Positions 33,899 to 42,600 of a stretch of 64,000 bases of DNA are shown in pieces. The DNA lies in NCBI RefSeq assembly GCF_003258295.1, contig NZ_QKYN01000036.1, forward strand, positions 1 to 64,000, read 5' to 3'. The position numbers were made by a program, and so were the translations under genes. How positions within the stretch are numbered: the first letter of the stretch is position 1; each line of letters opens with the position of its first letter. Under the pieces are notes generated by a model, which did not search any database, was not told the DNA's origin, and saw only the letters and a list, made by a program, of their open reading frames with translations. Origin of the DNA: Streptacidiphilus pinicola. Its GTDB lineage: Bacteria; Actinomycetota; Actinomycetes; Streptomycetales; Streptomycetaceae.

Positions 33899-35805
33899 CG
33901 GGCATGGATCGACTGCGGGTCGAGACCCTCGGGCCGCTGCGCGCGTGGGCCGGGCCGACCGAGATCGCCCTCGGCCCGCCCAAGCAGCGGGCGGTGTTCG
34001 CCGTGCTCGCGCTGAGCGAGGGCAGCCTGGTCTCCCGGGACGAACTGGTCGACCACCTGTGGGGGCCGACGCCGCCCGCCACCGCGGTCGGCAGCGTCCA
34101 CACCTACGTCTCCGGCCTGCGCCGGGCCCTGGCCGGGCCGGCCGGGGACGCCCTGGTCAGTACGGGGACCGGCTACGCGCTCCGCCTCGATCCGGACCGG
34201 CTCGACGTCCGCGCGGTCGAACAGTTGGCGGCGCGAGCGGGCTCCGCCCGCGAGGGCGACCCCGTCGCCGCGGTCGCGGCCTGCGAACAGGCTCTGGCCT
34301 GCTGGCGTCCCGGCGCCGTGCTGGGCGGCCTGCCGGGACCGTTCGCCGTCGAGTTCCGTGCCTGGGCCGCGGATCTGCGGCTCCGCCTGCTGATGGAGCG
34401 CGCCGAGCTGCTGCTGGAACTGGACCGGCCGAACGGCGTCGCCGACGAGCTGCGCCTGCATGTCGCCGCGCACCCCTACGACGAGCGGCTGCGCGCACTG
34501 CTGATCACGGCGCTGCACCGGAGCGGCCGGACCGCCGACGCCCTGGCCCAGTACCAGGACCTGCGGCGGCTGCTGGCCGAGGACCTGGGCATCGACCCCT
34601 CGGCCGAGCTGCGGGAGCTCAACTCCTCGATCCTGTCCGAGAACGGACGGATCCGGACGACCGCGGACCGCGCCCTCCGCGCCGTCGCGACGGAACCCGT
34701 CTGCCCGGCCCAACTGCCGTGCAGCGTCGGCGCCTTCACGGGACGTGATGACGAGGTCCGCCGGGTGCTGGCGGCGAGCGTCCCGGCCGACCGCGAAGGC
34801 CGGACGACCGCGGGCATCATGACGGTTGTCGGGCCGGGCGGGGTCGGCAAGACCGCCCTGGCCGTGCACTGCGCCCACCAGTCGGCCGGCGCCTATCCGG
34901 ACGGCCAGCTCTACCTGAACCTCGGCGGCTTCGACCCCAGGCAGTCGCCCCGCTCCCCGGCGGACGCACTGCACCACCTGCTGGCCTCACTGAACGTGGC
35001 GGACATTCCGGCCGACCAGGAGCAGCGGGCCGCCCTGTGGCGCAGCGTCGTCCGGGAGAAGCGCTTGCTGATCGTGCTGGACAACGCCGAATCCGCCGAG
35101 CAGGTCGAGCGGTTGCTGCCGGGCGCGGGACCCTCGTTCACCCTCGTGACCAGCCGCAACCGGCTGAGCGGGCTGACCATGCGCTACGCGGCCCGCCGGG
35201 TGGTGCTCTCCCCCTTCGGCCCGCGCGCGTCGCTGGACCTGCTGACCGCCGTGCTCGGACCCGCCCGCGTCCGGGCCGAGTTACCCGCCGCGCGCCGCAT
35301 CGCCGAGTTGTGCGACGGGCTGCCGCTGGCGCTGCGGATCGCCTCCGAGCAGCTGGCGGCCGGGAGTTCGCCGCGGCTCTGCGATCTGGTGGCCGATCTG
35401 GAGGACCCGCGGCACCGGCTCGACGTGCTGCAGATCCCCGATGACGAACTCCACTCCGTACGAGGAGCGCTCTCCTGCTCCTACGCCCGGCTCGACGCCG
35501 CAACCGCCCATGCCTTCCGTACCCTCGGCCTCGCGCCCGGCGCGGACATCCGGCCGGAGGCGGCGGCCGCCCGACTGGGCCTGCCGCTGCCCGTCACGCT
35601 CACCGCACTGCGGAACCTGGCCGCCCAGCACCTGCTGGAGACCACCGGCCGCGGCTTCCGCATGCGCGAACTGACCAGGCTCTACGCCGAGGAACTCTCC
35701 CACCGGGACGAGCCGCCGGCGGAGTCCGCCGCGGTCACGCCGCTCCCACGGTCACGGGACGTCCCGCGCTCGGCGGCCGAAGCCCGTCACGCCCGCGCGG
35801 GCTAG
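33895..35805 (+). CDS. AfsR/SARP-type regulator with NB-ARC ATPase domain
   Basis: 636 aa from GTG 33895, overlapping the kinase stop (GTGA). Residues about 5-95: OmpR-type winged helix (RVETLGPLRAWAGPTEIALG, PKQRAVFAVLALSEG, DELVDHLWGPTPP, YVSGLRRALAG). Residues about 100-250: bacterial transcriptional activator (BTAD) domain. Residues about 270-560: NB-ARC/STAND domain with P-loop VGPGGVGKTALAVH, LIVLDNAESAEQV (Walker B) and LCDGLPLALRIASEQL (GLPL). The usual TPR tail of AfsR is missing. Regulators of this type activate secondary metabolism; here it is translationally tied to a polyol-use operon. Its 3' end overlaps the convergent LuxR gene by 71 bp. Confidence 0.9.
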   Translation: MTGMDRLRVETLGPLRAWAGPTEIALGPPKQRAVFAVLALSEGSLVSRDELVDHLWGPTPPATAVGSVHTYVSGLRRALAGPAGDALVSTGTGYALRLDPDRLDVRAVEQLAARAGSAREGDPVAAVAACEQALACWRPGAVLGGLPGPFAVEFRAWAADLRLRLLMERAELLLELDRPNGVADELRLHVAAHPYDERLRALLITALHRSGRTADALAQYQDLRRLLAEDLGIDPSAELRELNSSILSENGRIRTTADRALRAVATEPVCPAQLPCSVGAFTGRDDEVRRVLAASVPADREGRTTAGIMTVVGPGGVGKTALAVHCAHQSAGAYPDGQLYLNLGGFDPRQSPRSPADALHHLLASLNVADIPADQEQRAALWRSVVREKRLLIVLDNAESAEQVERLLPGAGPSFTLVTSRNRLSGLTMRYAARRVVLSPFGPRASLDLLTAVLGPARVRAELPAARRIAELCDGLPLALRIASEQLAAGSSPRLCDLVADLEDPRHRLDVLQIPDDELHSVRGALSCSYARLDAATAHAFRTLGLAPGADIRPEAAAARLGLPLPVTLTALRNLAAQHLLETTGRGFRMRELTRLYAEELSHRDEPPAESAAVTPLPRSRDVPRSAAEARHARAG

Positions 35806-36364
35806 GCACGCGGGCGTGCGGGCCGGGGCCGCGGTCGTGCGGGCGGCTCTGCCAGATCAGCACCGCCTCGATCCGGTTCGCCGCCCCCAGGGTGCGGAAG
35901 ATGCGGTTGATGTGGTTCTTCACGGTCTTCTCGCTCAGCTGCAACTGCGCGGCGATCTCGGTGTTGCGCACGCCGCGCGAGACCAGCGCCATCACCTCGT
36001 GCTGACGCCGCGACAGGACCCGGGCGGGCCCGGGGGCGGCCGCCACGGCCGGGCGCGGAACGGGTGCCGCCCCGGGCACGGCCGCACCGGGCACGGGAAC
36101 GGGCTCGATCCCGACCACGTTGAGCCGGTACTCGGCACAGAGCCTGCGCGGGCTGCGGACACCCGGCAGGGGCGCCGGCCCCGCCGCCGCACCGGCGGCA
36201 GGGCGCAGCGCGACCTCGACGTAGGGCATCCGCACGATGTCGACGTCCAGGTTCCTGCTGGCGAACACCTGCCGGATCTGGGCGAGGATGTCCGGGCTCG
36301 TGATGGCGATCCGCACCAGGCCGGAGCTGGGCCCGAGCGGCGCGGCCGGGGTGGTCGGCGTCAT
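35735..36364 (-). CDS. LuxR-type response-regulator-like transcription factor
   Basis: 209 aa from ATG 36364. The C-terminal helix-turn-helix at about residues 115-175 reads VLSRRQHEVMALVSRGVRNT, EIAAQLQLSEKTVKNHINRIF, RTLGAANRIEAVL. The N-terminal 70 residues (VRIAITSPDILAQIRQVFAS) are not a standard phospho-receiver: the phosphorylated aspartate is not recognisable. The middle is Pro/Ala-rich. It starts 35 bp after the last ESX accessory gene on the same strand, so it may belong to that operon. Confidence 0.85.
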   Translation of the reverse strand: MTPTTPAAPLGPSSGLVRIAITSPDILAQIRQVFASRNLDVDIVRMPYVEVALRPAAGAAAGPAPLPGVRSPRRLCAEYRLNVVGIEPVPVPGAAVPGAAPVPRPAVAAAPGPARVLSRRQHEVMALVSRGVRNTEIAAQLQLSEKTVKNHINRIFRTLGAANRIEAVLIWQSRPHDRGPGPHARVPSPRGRDGLRPPSAGRPVTVGAA

Positions 36365-36399
36365 GGGTCCAGCGTGACGAAGTCCGCTTCACGTGTTCT

Positions 36400-37116
36400 T
36401 CAGGCCGGGTTCACGTCCGCTTCAGACCCCACCAGCGCCGCGACCGGCTCGTTCTCCCCCGGAAGCGGTGCGAGTCCGGCCAGCACCTCCTCCTCGGTGG
36501 GCACGTCGATCCGGTCCGCCCAGCGCAGCGTCGTGACGATCGCGTCGAAGAGCAGCACGACGGCCTGGACCGGCGCCGCCTCGACGTCGCCGTCGGACAG
36601 CACGGTGAAGGTCAGCAGCCCCCACACACCCGGCTCCTCCGGGTGCGCGACGTAGTAGGAGACCCGACGCGAGGGCGCCTTGCGCCCGATCCGGCTGCTC
36701 TCCGCCACGGAGGCCACCCGGACCGCGGGACCGCCCCCGATCTCCAGCCGGACGCCGTCCCTCCCGGCATCGGCCAGCAGGGACGTCAGCAGCTGCTCCG
36801 GGTCCTCGACGTCCTCCTCCCGGGTCGCCTCCGACTCAAGGACGGTCACCAGCATCGATCCGGGCAGCCGGACGCCGCTGAACTCCGCCAGCGGCAGCAG
36901 CACCGAGCGGGCGTTCTGCCGGGACGCCTCGTCGGTCGCCTCGGTCAGCTCCCGGCGCAGCATCCGGCGCCACGGGCCCGCCTTGTCCCGGGGCAACGAC
37001 TCGGGCAGGTGATGCCGGATCACCTCCTCGATGATGCGGCGGCGCAGCGCCGGGGTGTCGGCGGTCGTGGGGATCTGCACCCACCCGTCCGGGACGACCA
37101 GCTCGAAGTCGATCAC
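36400..37116 (-). CDS. ESX-island accessory protein, 238 aa
   Basis: GTG 37116 overlaps the preceding stop (GTGA). Reading: MIDFELVVPDGWVQIPTTAD, LRRRIIEEVIRHHLPESLPR, LPLAEFSGVRLPGSMLVTVL, RRVSYYVAHPEEPGVWGLLT, TLRWADRIDVPTEEEVLAGL. The product is soluble, acidic and mixed alpha/beta. Proteins of this sort follow ESX ATPase and WXG100 genes in streptomycetes, but I know of no assigned role. The DGWxxIP-type start is shared in style with its upstream neighbour, suggesting a chaperone-like or export-related pair. Confidence 0.7.
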   Translation of the reverse strand: MIDFELVVPDGWVQIPTTADTPALRRRIIEEVIRHHLPESLPRDKAGPWRRMLRRELTEATDEASRQNARSVLLPLAEFSGVRLPGSMLVTVLESEATREEDVEDPEQLLTSLLADAGRDGVRLEIGGGPAVRVASVAESSRIGRKAPSRRVSYYVAHPEEPGVWGLLTFTVLSDGDVEAAPVQAVVLLFDAIVTTLRWADRIDVPTEEEVLAGLAPLPGENEPVAALVGSEADVNPA

Positions 37117-37868
37117 GTCTGCTCCTCTCCCGTGGCTGCGCTGGCGGTGACGAAACCCAACCGGGGCGGGCGGCCGTCGGTCGGGGCGCTCTCCTCGGCG
37201 ATCTGCTGCATCAACTGCTCGACTCCCGGTCCGATCAGGGCCATCAGCCCCATCTCGACGACGCGGGTGCTGAGCAGGACGTCGGCGCTGACGCCAGGCC
37301 CGTCGCCGGTCGGCGGCAGGTCGAGGCGGAGCGCGGCGTCCAGCCGGGCATAGGCCGCGCCCTCGCTGCTGCGGCACAGGGCAAGGACCCGCAGCCCGTC
37401 ACCTCCCGGCGTCGTCACGTAGTCGACGACGGGCTCCCGCGCGTCCTCCTCCCACCCGCCGGAACCCACCAGCTCCATCAGGTACTCGGGGTCCTCCGCC
37501 TCGGGCGCCCGGAACTCCACGACGACCGGGACCGGCGCCCATCGGACCCGGCCGTCCACGGCCACCGCGCCCCAGGCCAGCCGGGACCAGGGCGGCAGTT
37601 GCACCGCCCGCTCCCGCAGCCAGTCGGCGACATCGCGGCCCACGGCTTCGGCCGTCAGCGGGAACGGCGTTCCCGCCTCGTCGGCAGGCCAGCCCTCCCG
37701 GGCCGTGGCCAGTCCGTCGGCCGTCCACTCGGCGAACTGCGCCGCCAACCGGTCGGTCCAGGCCTGCGGCTCCGCCCGGTCCGGCCCACCGCCCGGCACC
37801 CACTCCCAGTGCCACGGTGTCCGCGTCAGGGCGGTCAGCTCCTCGCTCACGCTCTCTCCCCTGGTCAT
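37113..37868 (-). CDS. ESX-island accessory protein, 251 aa
   Basis: ATG 37868 overlaps the stop of the 490-aa gene (ATGA). The product begins with a Trp-rich stretch (TPWHWEWVPGG) and continues AWTDRLAAQFAEWTADGLAT, VPVVVEFRAPEAEDPEYLME, ADVLLSTRVVEMGLMALIGP, GVEQLMQQIAEES. No signal peptide or membrane helix. The function is unknown. Strict coupling with genes on both sides indicates that it works with the 490-aa substrate-like protein and the 238-aa protein. Confidence 0.7.
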   Translation of the reverse strand: MTRGESVSEELTALTRTPWHWEWVPGGGPDRAEPQAWTDRLAAQFAEWTADGLATAREGWPADEAGTPFPLTAEAVGRDVADWLRERAVQLPPWSRLAWGAVAVDGRVRWAPVPVVVEFRAPEAEDPEYLMELVGSGGWEEDAREPVVDYVTTPGGDGLRVLALCRSSEGAAYARLDAALRLDLPPTGDGPGVSADVLLSTRVVEMGLMALIGPGVEQLMQQIAEESAPTDGRPPRLGFVTASAATGEEQT

Positions 37869-39337
37869 GCGGTGGCGTACCCGGGCGGGTTGAGGGCGGG
37901 GATCCAGCCCTTCAGCCGGCCGCCGGTGTAGACGAAGCCCGCGCCCACGCCGAACGCCCCGTTGAGGCCGCCCCAGACGTACCAGAGCGGCGAGATCCTG
38001 CCGAGTCCCGCCGCCCCGACGATGCCGGAGAGACCCTGGGCGCCCTTGACGCCGCCGATGATGCTGCCGATGTCCTTGCCGAACTGCAGCGGGTTGCTGC
38101 CCAGGTTCTTCCACATCGCGCCGGCGTCCCCCAGCTGCTTGCCCGCCGAACCCCAGAAGCCGACGTCGGGCGTGGTGGCGCCGAACTTGCCCAACAGCCA
38201 GTTGGTGGCCGGGTTGTTGTACCAGTCGGACAGGTTCTGCCAGTCCGCCGCGGCGTTGGGCGGCGGCGCTCCGGCCGGGGCCGGCGCCGGGGCCGGCGGC
38301 TCGGTCCGGGGCACGTTGCCGGGGCCGAACGGGCGGGAGTAGTTGGGGATCGGGCCGCCCGGACGCGGGTTGCCGGGGCCGAACGGGCGGGAGTAGTTCG
38401 GGATCTTGCCGGGCGGCCGCAGCGGGACCAGCTCGATACCGTCGTCCCCGGCCCGGTTGGCGATGGCGGTGGCCTTGGCGATGCCGGAGATGCCCTTGCC
38501 GACGACCCCCACGATCGCACCCAGCCCCGCGAGGCCCAGGCCGACCGCGCCGAGGATCACGTCCGCGAGACTGCCCTTGCCGTCCGCGTAGAGGGTGATG
38601 TTGGCGACCAGGGTGATGGCGCCGGCCACCACCCCGGCCAGGACCAACACGTCCACCCCGGGGATCAGGATGGCGAGGGCGCCCAGGATCATGCCGATGA
38701 TGGCGAAGATCTGGCTGATCTTGGCCATCACCGCGTCGATCTTGTCCTTCAGGGTGTCGGTCAGACCGTCCTTGTAGTTCTTGGAGTTGACCGCGTCGCC
38801 GAAACGCTTGCCCGCCGTGTTGAGCGCGTCCATCGCGCTGTTGAGCCGGTTCTTCGCCGCGGTCAGCTGTGCGTTGGCGTCGTCGGTGGCCTTGGTCTTG
38901 GCCGTGCCCTTGGCCTGCTCGTCCGGTGACACCGAGCCGTCGGAACCCTTCTGCGGGTCCGGCATGCTGCTCGCCTTGGTCTGCGCGTCCACCGCGATCC
39001 GGGCCTCGACCAGCGCTGCGGCCGTCTCGGTGAGACCCTCGTCCAACGCGGGCTCGTACGTGGTGATCTGGTCGGCCACGTCGTGGTAGCGGACCCCCGC
39101 CTTGGTGAGCCGGTCGTTGAGCGAACTCGCCGCCGACTGCAGGCCCTGGACGTACTGGCCGGCCAGGCTGTCGCTGCTGGTGCCGACGATCTGCTGCAGC
39201 TTGGCGGTGGCGTCGTCGATGGTGGTCGCGATGTGCTGGTAACGCTGCTGCGCGGAGCGCACCGCGTCCGGATCGGCGTAGACCGGGTCCCCGTCCAGGT
39301 CCAGGGCCGACCAGTCGCCGAGATTCCTGATGGTCAT
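37865..39337 (-). CDS. probable type VII secretion substrate with helical N-terminus and repeats
   Basis: 490 aa from ATG 39337. Residues about 20-190 are helical and resemble WXG/LXG-type substrates (DAVRSAQQRYQHIATTIDDA, QYVQGLQSAASSLNDRLTKA, AKNRLNSAMDALNTAGKRFG). About 205-290 is strongly hydrophobic (IFAIIGMILGALAILIPGVD, VLVLAGVVAGAITLVANITL, VILGAVGLGLAGLGAIVGVV). A Pro/Gly/Asn-rich zone with two copies of IPNYSRPFGPGN follows, then a Trp/Gly-rich end (YNNPATNWLLGKFG). This suits a polymorphic exported protein, but no toxin motif is recognised and no immunity gene is evident. Confidence 0.7.
   Translation of the reverse strand: MTIRNLGDWSALDLDGDPVYADPDAVRSAQQRYQHIATTIDDATAKLQQIVGTSSDSLAGQYVQGLQSAASSLNDRLTKAGVRYHDVADQITTYEPALDEGLTETAAALVEARIAVDAQTKASSMPDPQKGSDGSVSPDEQAKGTAKTKATDDANAQLTAAKNRLNSAMDALNTAGKRFGDAVNSKNYKDGLTDTLKDKIDAVMAKISQIFAIIGMILGALAILIPGVDVLVLAGVVAGAITLVANITLYADGKGSLADVILGAVGLGLAGLGAIVGVVGKGISGIAKATAIANRAGDDGIELVPLRPPGKIPNYSRPFGPGNPRPGGPIPNYSRPFGPGNVPRTEPPAPAPAPAGAPPPNAAADWQNLSDWYNNPATNWLLGKFGATTPDVGFWGSAGKQLGDAGAMWKNLGSNPLQFGKDIGSIIGGVKGAQGLSGIVGAAGLGRISPLWYVWGGLNGAFGVGAGFVYTGGRLKGWIPALNPPGYATA
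38315..38405 (-). repeat. 54-bp-period tandem repeat in the ESX substrate-like gene
   Basis: Two near-identical 37-bp blocks (38315-38351 and 38369-38405) lie one 54-bp period apart, in frame (18 codons), and encode IPNYSRPFGPGN twice. They differ at one position. Such in-frame repeats can expand or shrink and may give length variation between strains. Confidence 0.75.
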
Positions 39338-39348
39338 CGCTTCTCCTC

Positions 39349-39619
39349 TCAGTTCTGCAGCGACTGGACCAGCTGGGTGTCGCCCTGCGACCAGGCCTGG
39401 TCGACCTTGTTGACCTTGTCCCGCAGTGCCTTCATGTCCTTGACCATCGCGTCGCGGTGGATGGTCCAGTTGGCGGCGAAGTCGCCCATCGAGAGGTTGG
39501 CGTTGTGCTGGCCCCACAGGCCCTTGTCATCGTTCTGGAAGTCCAGCGCGCCCTCGAACTGGCCGATCAGTTCGTCGGCCGGCGAGGGCCTGCAGGTCCT
39601 TGACCACGAGGTCTGCCAT
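39349..39619 (-). pseudogene. small WXG100-like ESX gene broken by one frameshift
   Basis: ATG 39619 shares its A with the stop of the ESX ATPase gene (TGATG) and reads MADLVVKDLQALA. Near 39575-39590 the frame must shift to continue as ADELIGQFEGALDF, KGLWGQHNANLSMGDFAANW, RDAMVKDMKALRDKVNKVDQ, SQGDTQLVQSLQN and a TGA at 39349, 11 bp before the next gene. The span of 271 bp is one base over a multiple of three. The restored 89-90-aa helical product, with a WG turn and an AANW segment, matches the size and shape of ESX helical-hairpin proteins and is next to the ATPase as expected. Sequencing error or recent mutation are both possible. Confidence 0.65.
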
Positions 39620-42600
39620 CACTGCTCCTGCTCGGTCGGGGCTTCGGTCGGGGCTTCGGTCGGGGCCGTTGCCGCCAACGGGATCTGTGCGGTGGTCAGG
39701 CTGCCGGTGCCGAGGTGCACCAGCGCCGCGCCGGGGACGACGCGCGTGGCGAGCTGGGACCGGGACAGGCGCGTGCCCACCAGATCGCCGTCGCCGGTGT
39801 TGGCCGGTGACAGCAGCGCACCGCGCCGGTTGCGCTTGACCTCGGCCTGCCAGCCGGAGAAGCCGCTCGCCACCGAGGCGACGTCACCCGCGAGGACCAC
39901 CCCGCGGTTCGACCCCGCCGCCCGCCGCACGAAGGCCTTCAGCCAGTCCCGGCAGGACAGGTCCTTCCAGGCCTCGGCGTCGTCGACGAGCAGCACCACC
40001 GGCCCGTCGCCCGGGTCGAGCAGCTCGGCGAAGTCCGCCTCGGTCGGGGCCTCCGCGGTCAGGACGCCGCGCACACCGGCGCGGCCCGCGAACGCGCGCA
40101 GCGGCGAGTTCATCGGGGCGCCGAGCACCAGTTCGGCGCCGCCGCGCAGCAGCGACTCGGCCATCACGCAGAGCGCGGTGCTGCGTCCGGACCGGGACGG
40201 CCCGGCCACCAGGAAGGTGGGCTGGTCGCCGCGCAGGTCCGCGCCGAGCGGCTCCAGCTCGTCCCCGCCGACGCCGACCAGCGCCCACATCGGGGCCGGC
40301 GTCCCGACCAGCTCCCAGGCCTGCTCGAAGGAGAGCTGGGTGGGCAGCACGGCGATCCGGTTCGGCCGGGCCCACTTGGGCACCGCGGTCTCGCGTTCGG
40401 CGAGCCGTGCGCCCAGTGCGTGCAGGGCGGCGACCTGCGCCGGGCCCGCCGGATCGGCGGCCACCAGCCCGACCTGGGTCTCGATCGCGCTGGTCGCGCG
40501 GTAGCCGCGGCCGGGCGGCAGGTGCTCCGGGAGCTTCCGCGGGCTGAGCCCCGCAAGGCTGGCGTCGGTCCGGTCGGAGAGCCGCAGCACCAGCTTGTCC
40601 TCGGTGAGCGAGCCCATCCGGCCGCTCAGCAGCATCTGGTCCCCCGCGATCACCAGGTGCACCCCGGCGCTGCCGCCCTCGCGGTGCAGCGTGTGGATCA
40701 GCTCGGTGAGCGCTCCTCCGTCGTACTCGCTGAGGGTGCCCATGAAGCCCTCCCAGCGGTCCAGCAGCAGGATCACGTGCGGCAGCCGCTCCGCCGCGGG
40801 CGCGGCGGCCCGCTGCTCGGCCAGGTCGGCGAAACCGCCCTCGCCGAGTACCCGCTGACGGTGCAGCACCTCGGCGTGCAGGCGTCTGAGCAGCCGGGCC
40901 ACCCGCTCCGGTTCCGAGCGCTGCACCACCGCGCCGCAGTGCGGCAGCCGGCTGAGCGGCAGCAGCGCCCCGTTGCCGCAGTCCAGTCCGTACAGGTGCA
41001 GGTCGGTCACCGAGGAGGAGGCGGCCGCGGTGGCGGCGATAGTGCGCAGCGCGGTGGAGCGGCCCGAGCGGGGCGCGCCGACGATGTGCAGGTGCCCGAA
41101 GGTGGCCAGGTCGACGGTGACCGGCTCCTGGCGCTGCTGCGTCGGCAGGTCCTGCACGGCCCAGGAGAAGACCGGCTCACCGCCCTTCCCGCGCACCGGC
41201 TCGGCGGGCAGCTCGACCACCGAGGAGAGCGGCAACGGCGGCAGCCAGGGGCGGCGCTGCGGGGCGATACCCAGCATGCTGTTGGCCTGCTCCACCGTCC
41301 GCACCAGCGCGGCGAGGTCCGTCTCGGTGTCCGTCTCGACCGCGCCCCGCGGGCGTTGCGGCGCCGGCCGGCCCAGGTCCAGCCAGGAGACCGGCTGGAG
41401 GAAGGGCGGGGTGACCACCGAGCGCCGGTCGCCGATCGGACGCCGGCCGCCGACCCGGCCGGTCTGGAAGGGGATCAGCGAGCTGTGCCCGAGCCGCGCG
41501 TAGGCCCGCCCGGGGGTCGCCGCCGAGATGCCCGCCGCCTCGCGGGCGTCGATGACGTCGGTGCTCTCCGCCGGGTCCGTCACCCGCAGCGCCACCCGGA
41601 GGTTGGTGTTGGCCCGGATCTCCGCCGAGACCACACCGGAGGGACGCTGGGTGGCCAGGATCAGGTGGATGCCCAACGAGCGGCCCCGCTGCGCGACGTT
41701 GACCAGACCGGTCACGAAGTCGGGCAACTCCCGGACCATGGAGGCGAACTCGTCGATGACGATCAACAGGCGCGGAATGGGTGCCAGTTCCCCGGGCCGG
41801 CGTTCGGCGTAGTCGAGGTAGTCCTCCAGGTCCTTGGCCCCGGCCTTGGCCAGCAGGTGCTCGCGGTGCGTCAGTTCGGCGCTCAGCGAGACCAGGGCGC
41901 GCTCCACCAGGTGGGTGTCCAGGTCGGTGACCAGGCCGACGGTGTGCGGCAGGTCCACACAGTCCTTGAACGCGGCGCCGCCCTTGTAGTCGACCAGGAC
42001 GAAGGTCATCGCGTCCGGGCGGTTGGCCACCGCCAGCGAGGCCACCAGCGTCTGCAGGAACTCCGACTTGCCCGAGCCCGTGGTGCCCGCCACCAGACCG
42101 TGCGGTCCGTGGTTGACCAGGTCCAGCGCGAAAGGCCCGTCGAGCGAGTAGCCGACCACGGCCTTGGTGCTGCGTCCCGAGGCGCGCCAGTGGGACGCGA
42201 TCGCGGTAGGGGTCGGCTCCTCCAGGCCGAGGATCTCCAGCAGCCGTGCCGAGCCCGGCAACGCGGCATCGCCCTGACCCTCGCTGACGTCGCGCAGCGG
42301 CGCCAGGCCGCGGCCCACGGCCTCGAACCAGCTGTCGGTCACCTCGTCGGCGCGGATGCCGTCGAGCTCCGCCTCCCGCTGACGCCGCAGCCGGGCCCGC
42401 TGACCGGTCCCGCCCGCGACCACGGTGGTGCACTCCTCCGGCAGGGTCCGCTCGTCCGCGTCCACACAGATGCTCATGACGCCGACCGCCGGACCCTCCT
42501 GAAGAACCGTCACCACGCCGGGGAGGGCTCGCAGTCGTCGGGCACCGTCCATCACCACGATCACCTCCGGGTCCGCCGAGACAGCCCCGGGACCGGAGTT

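Noticed and set aside
37865-39337. Polymorphic toxin with immunity gene
   Set aside because: The N-terminus suits an exported protein, but no toxin motif is visible at the C-terminus and the coupled downstream proteins have no immunity-type features.
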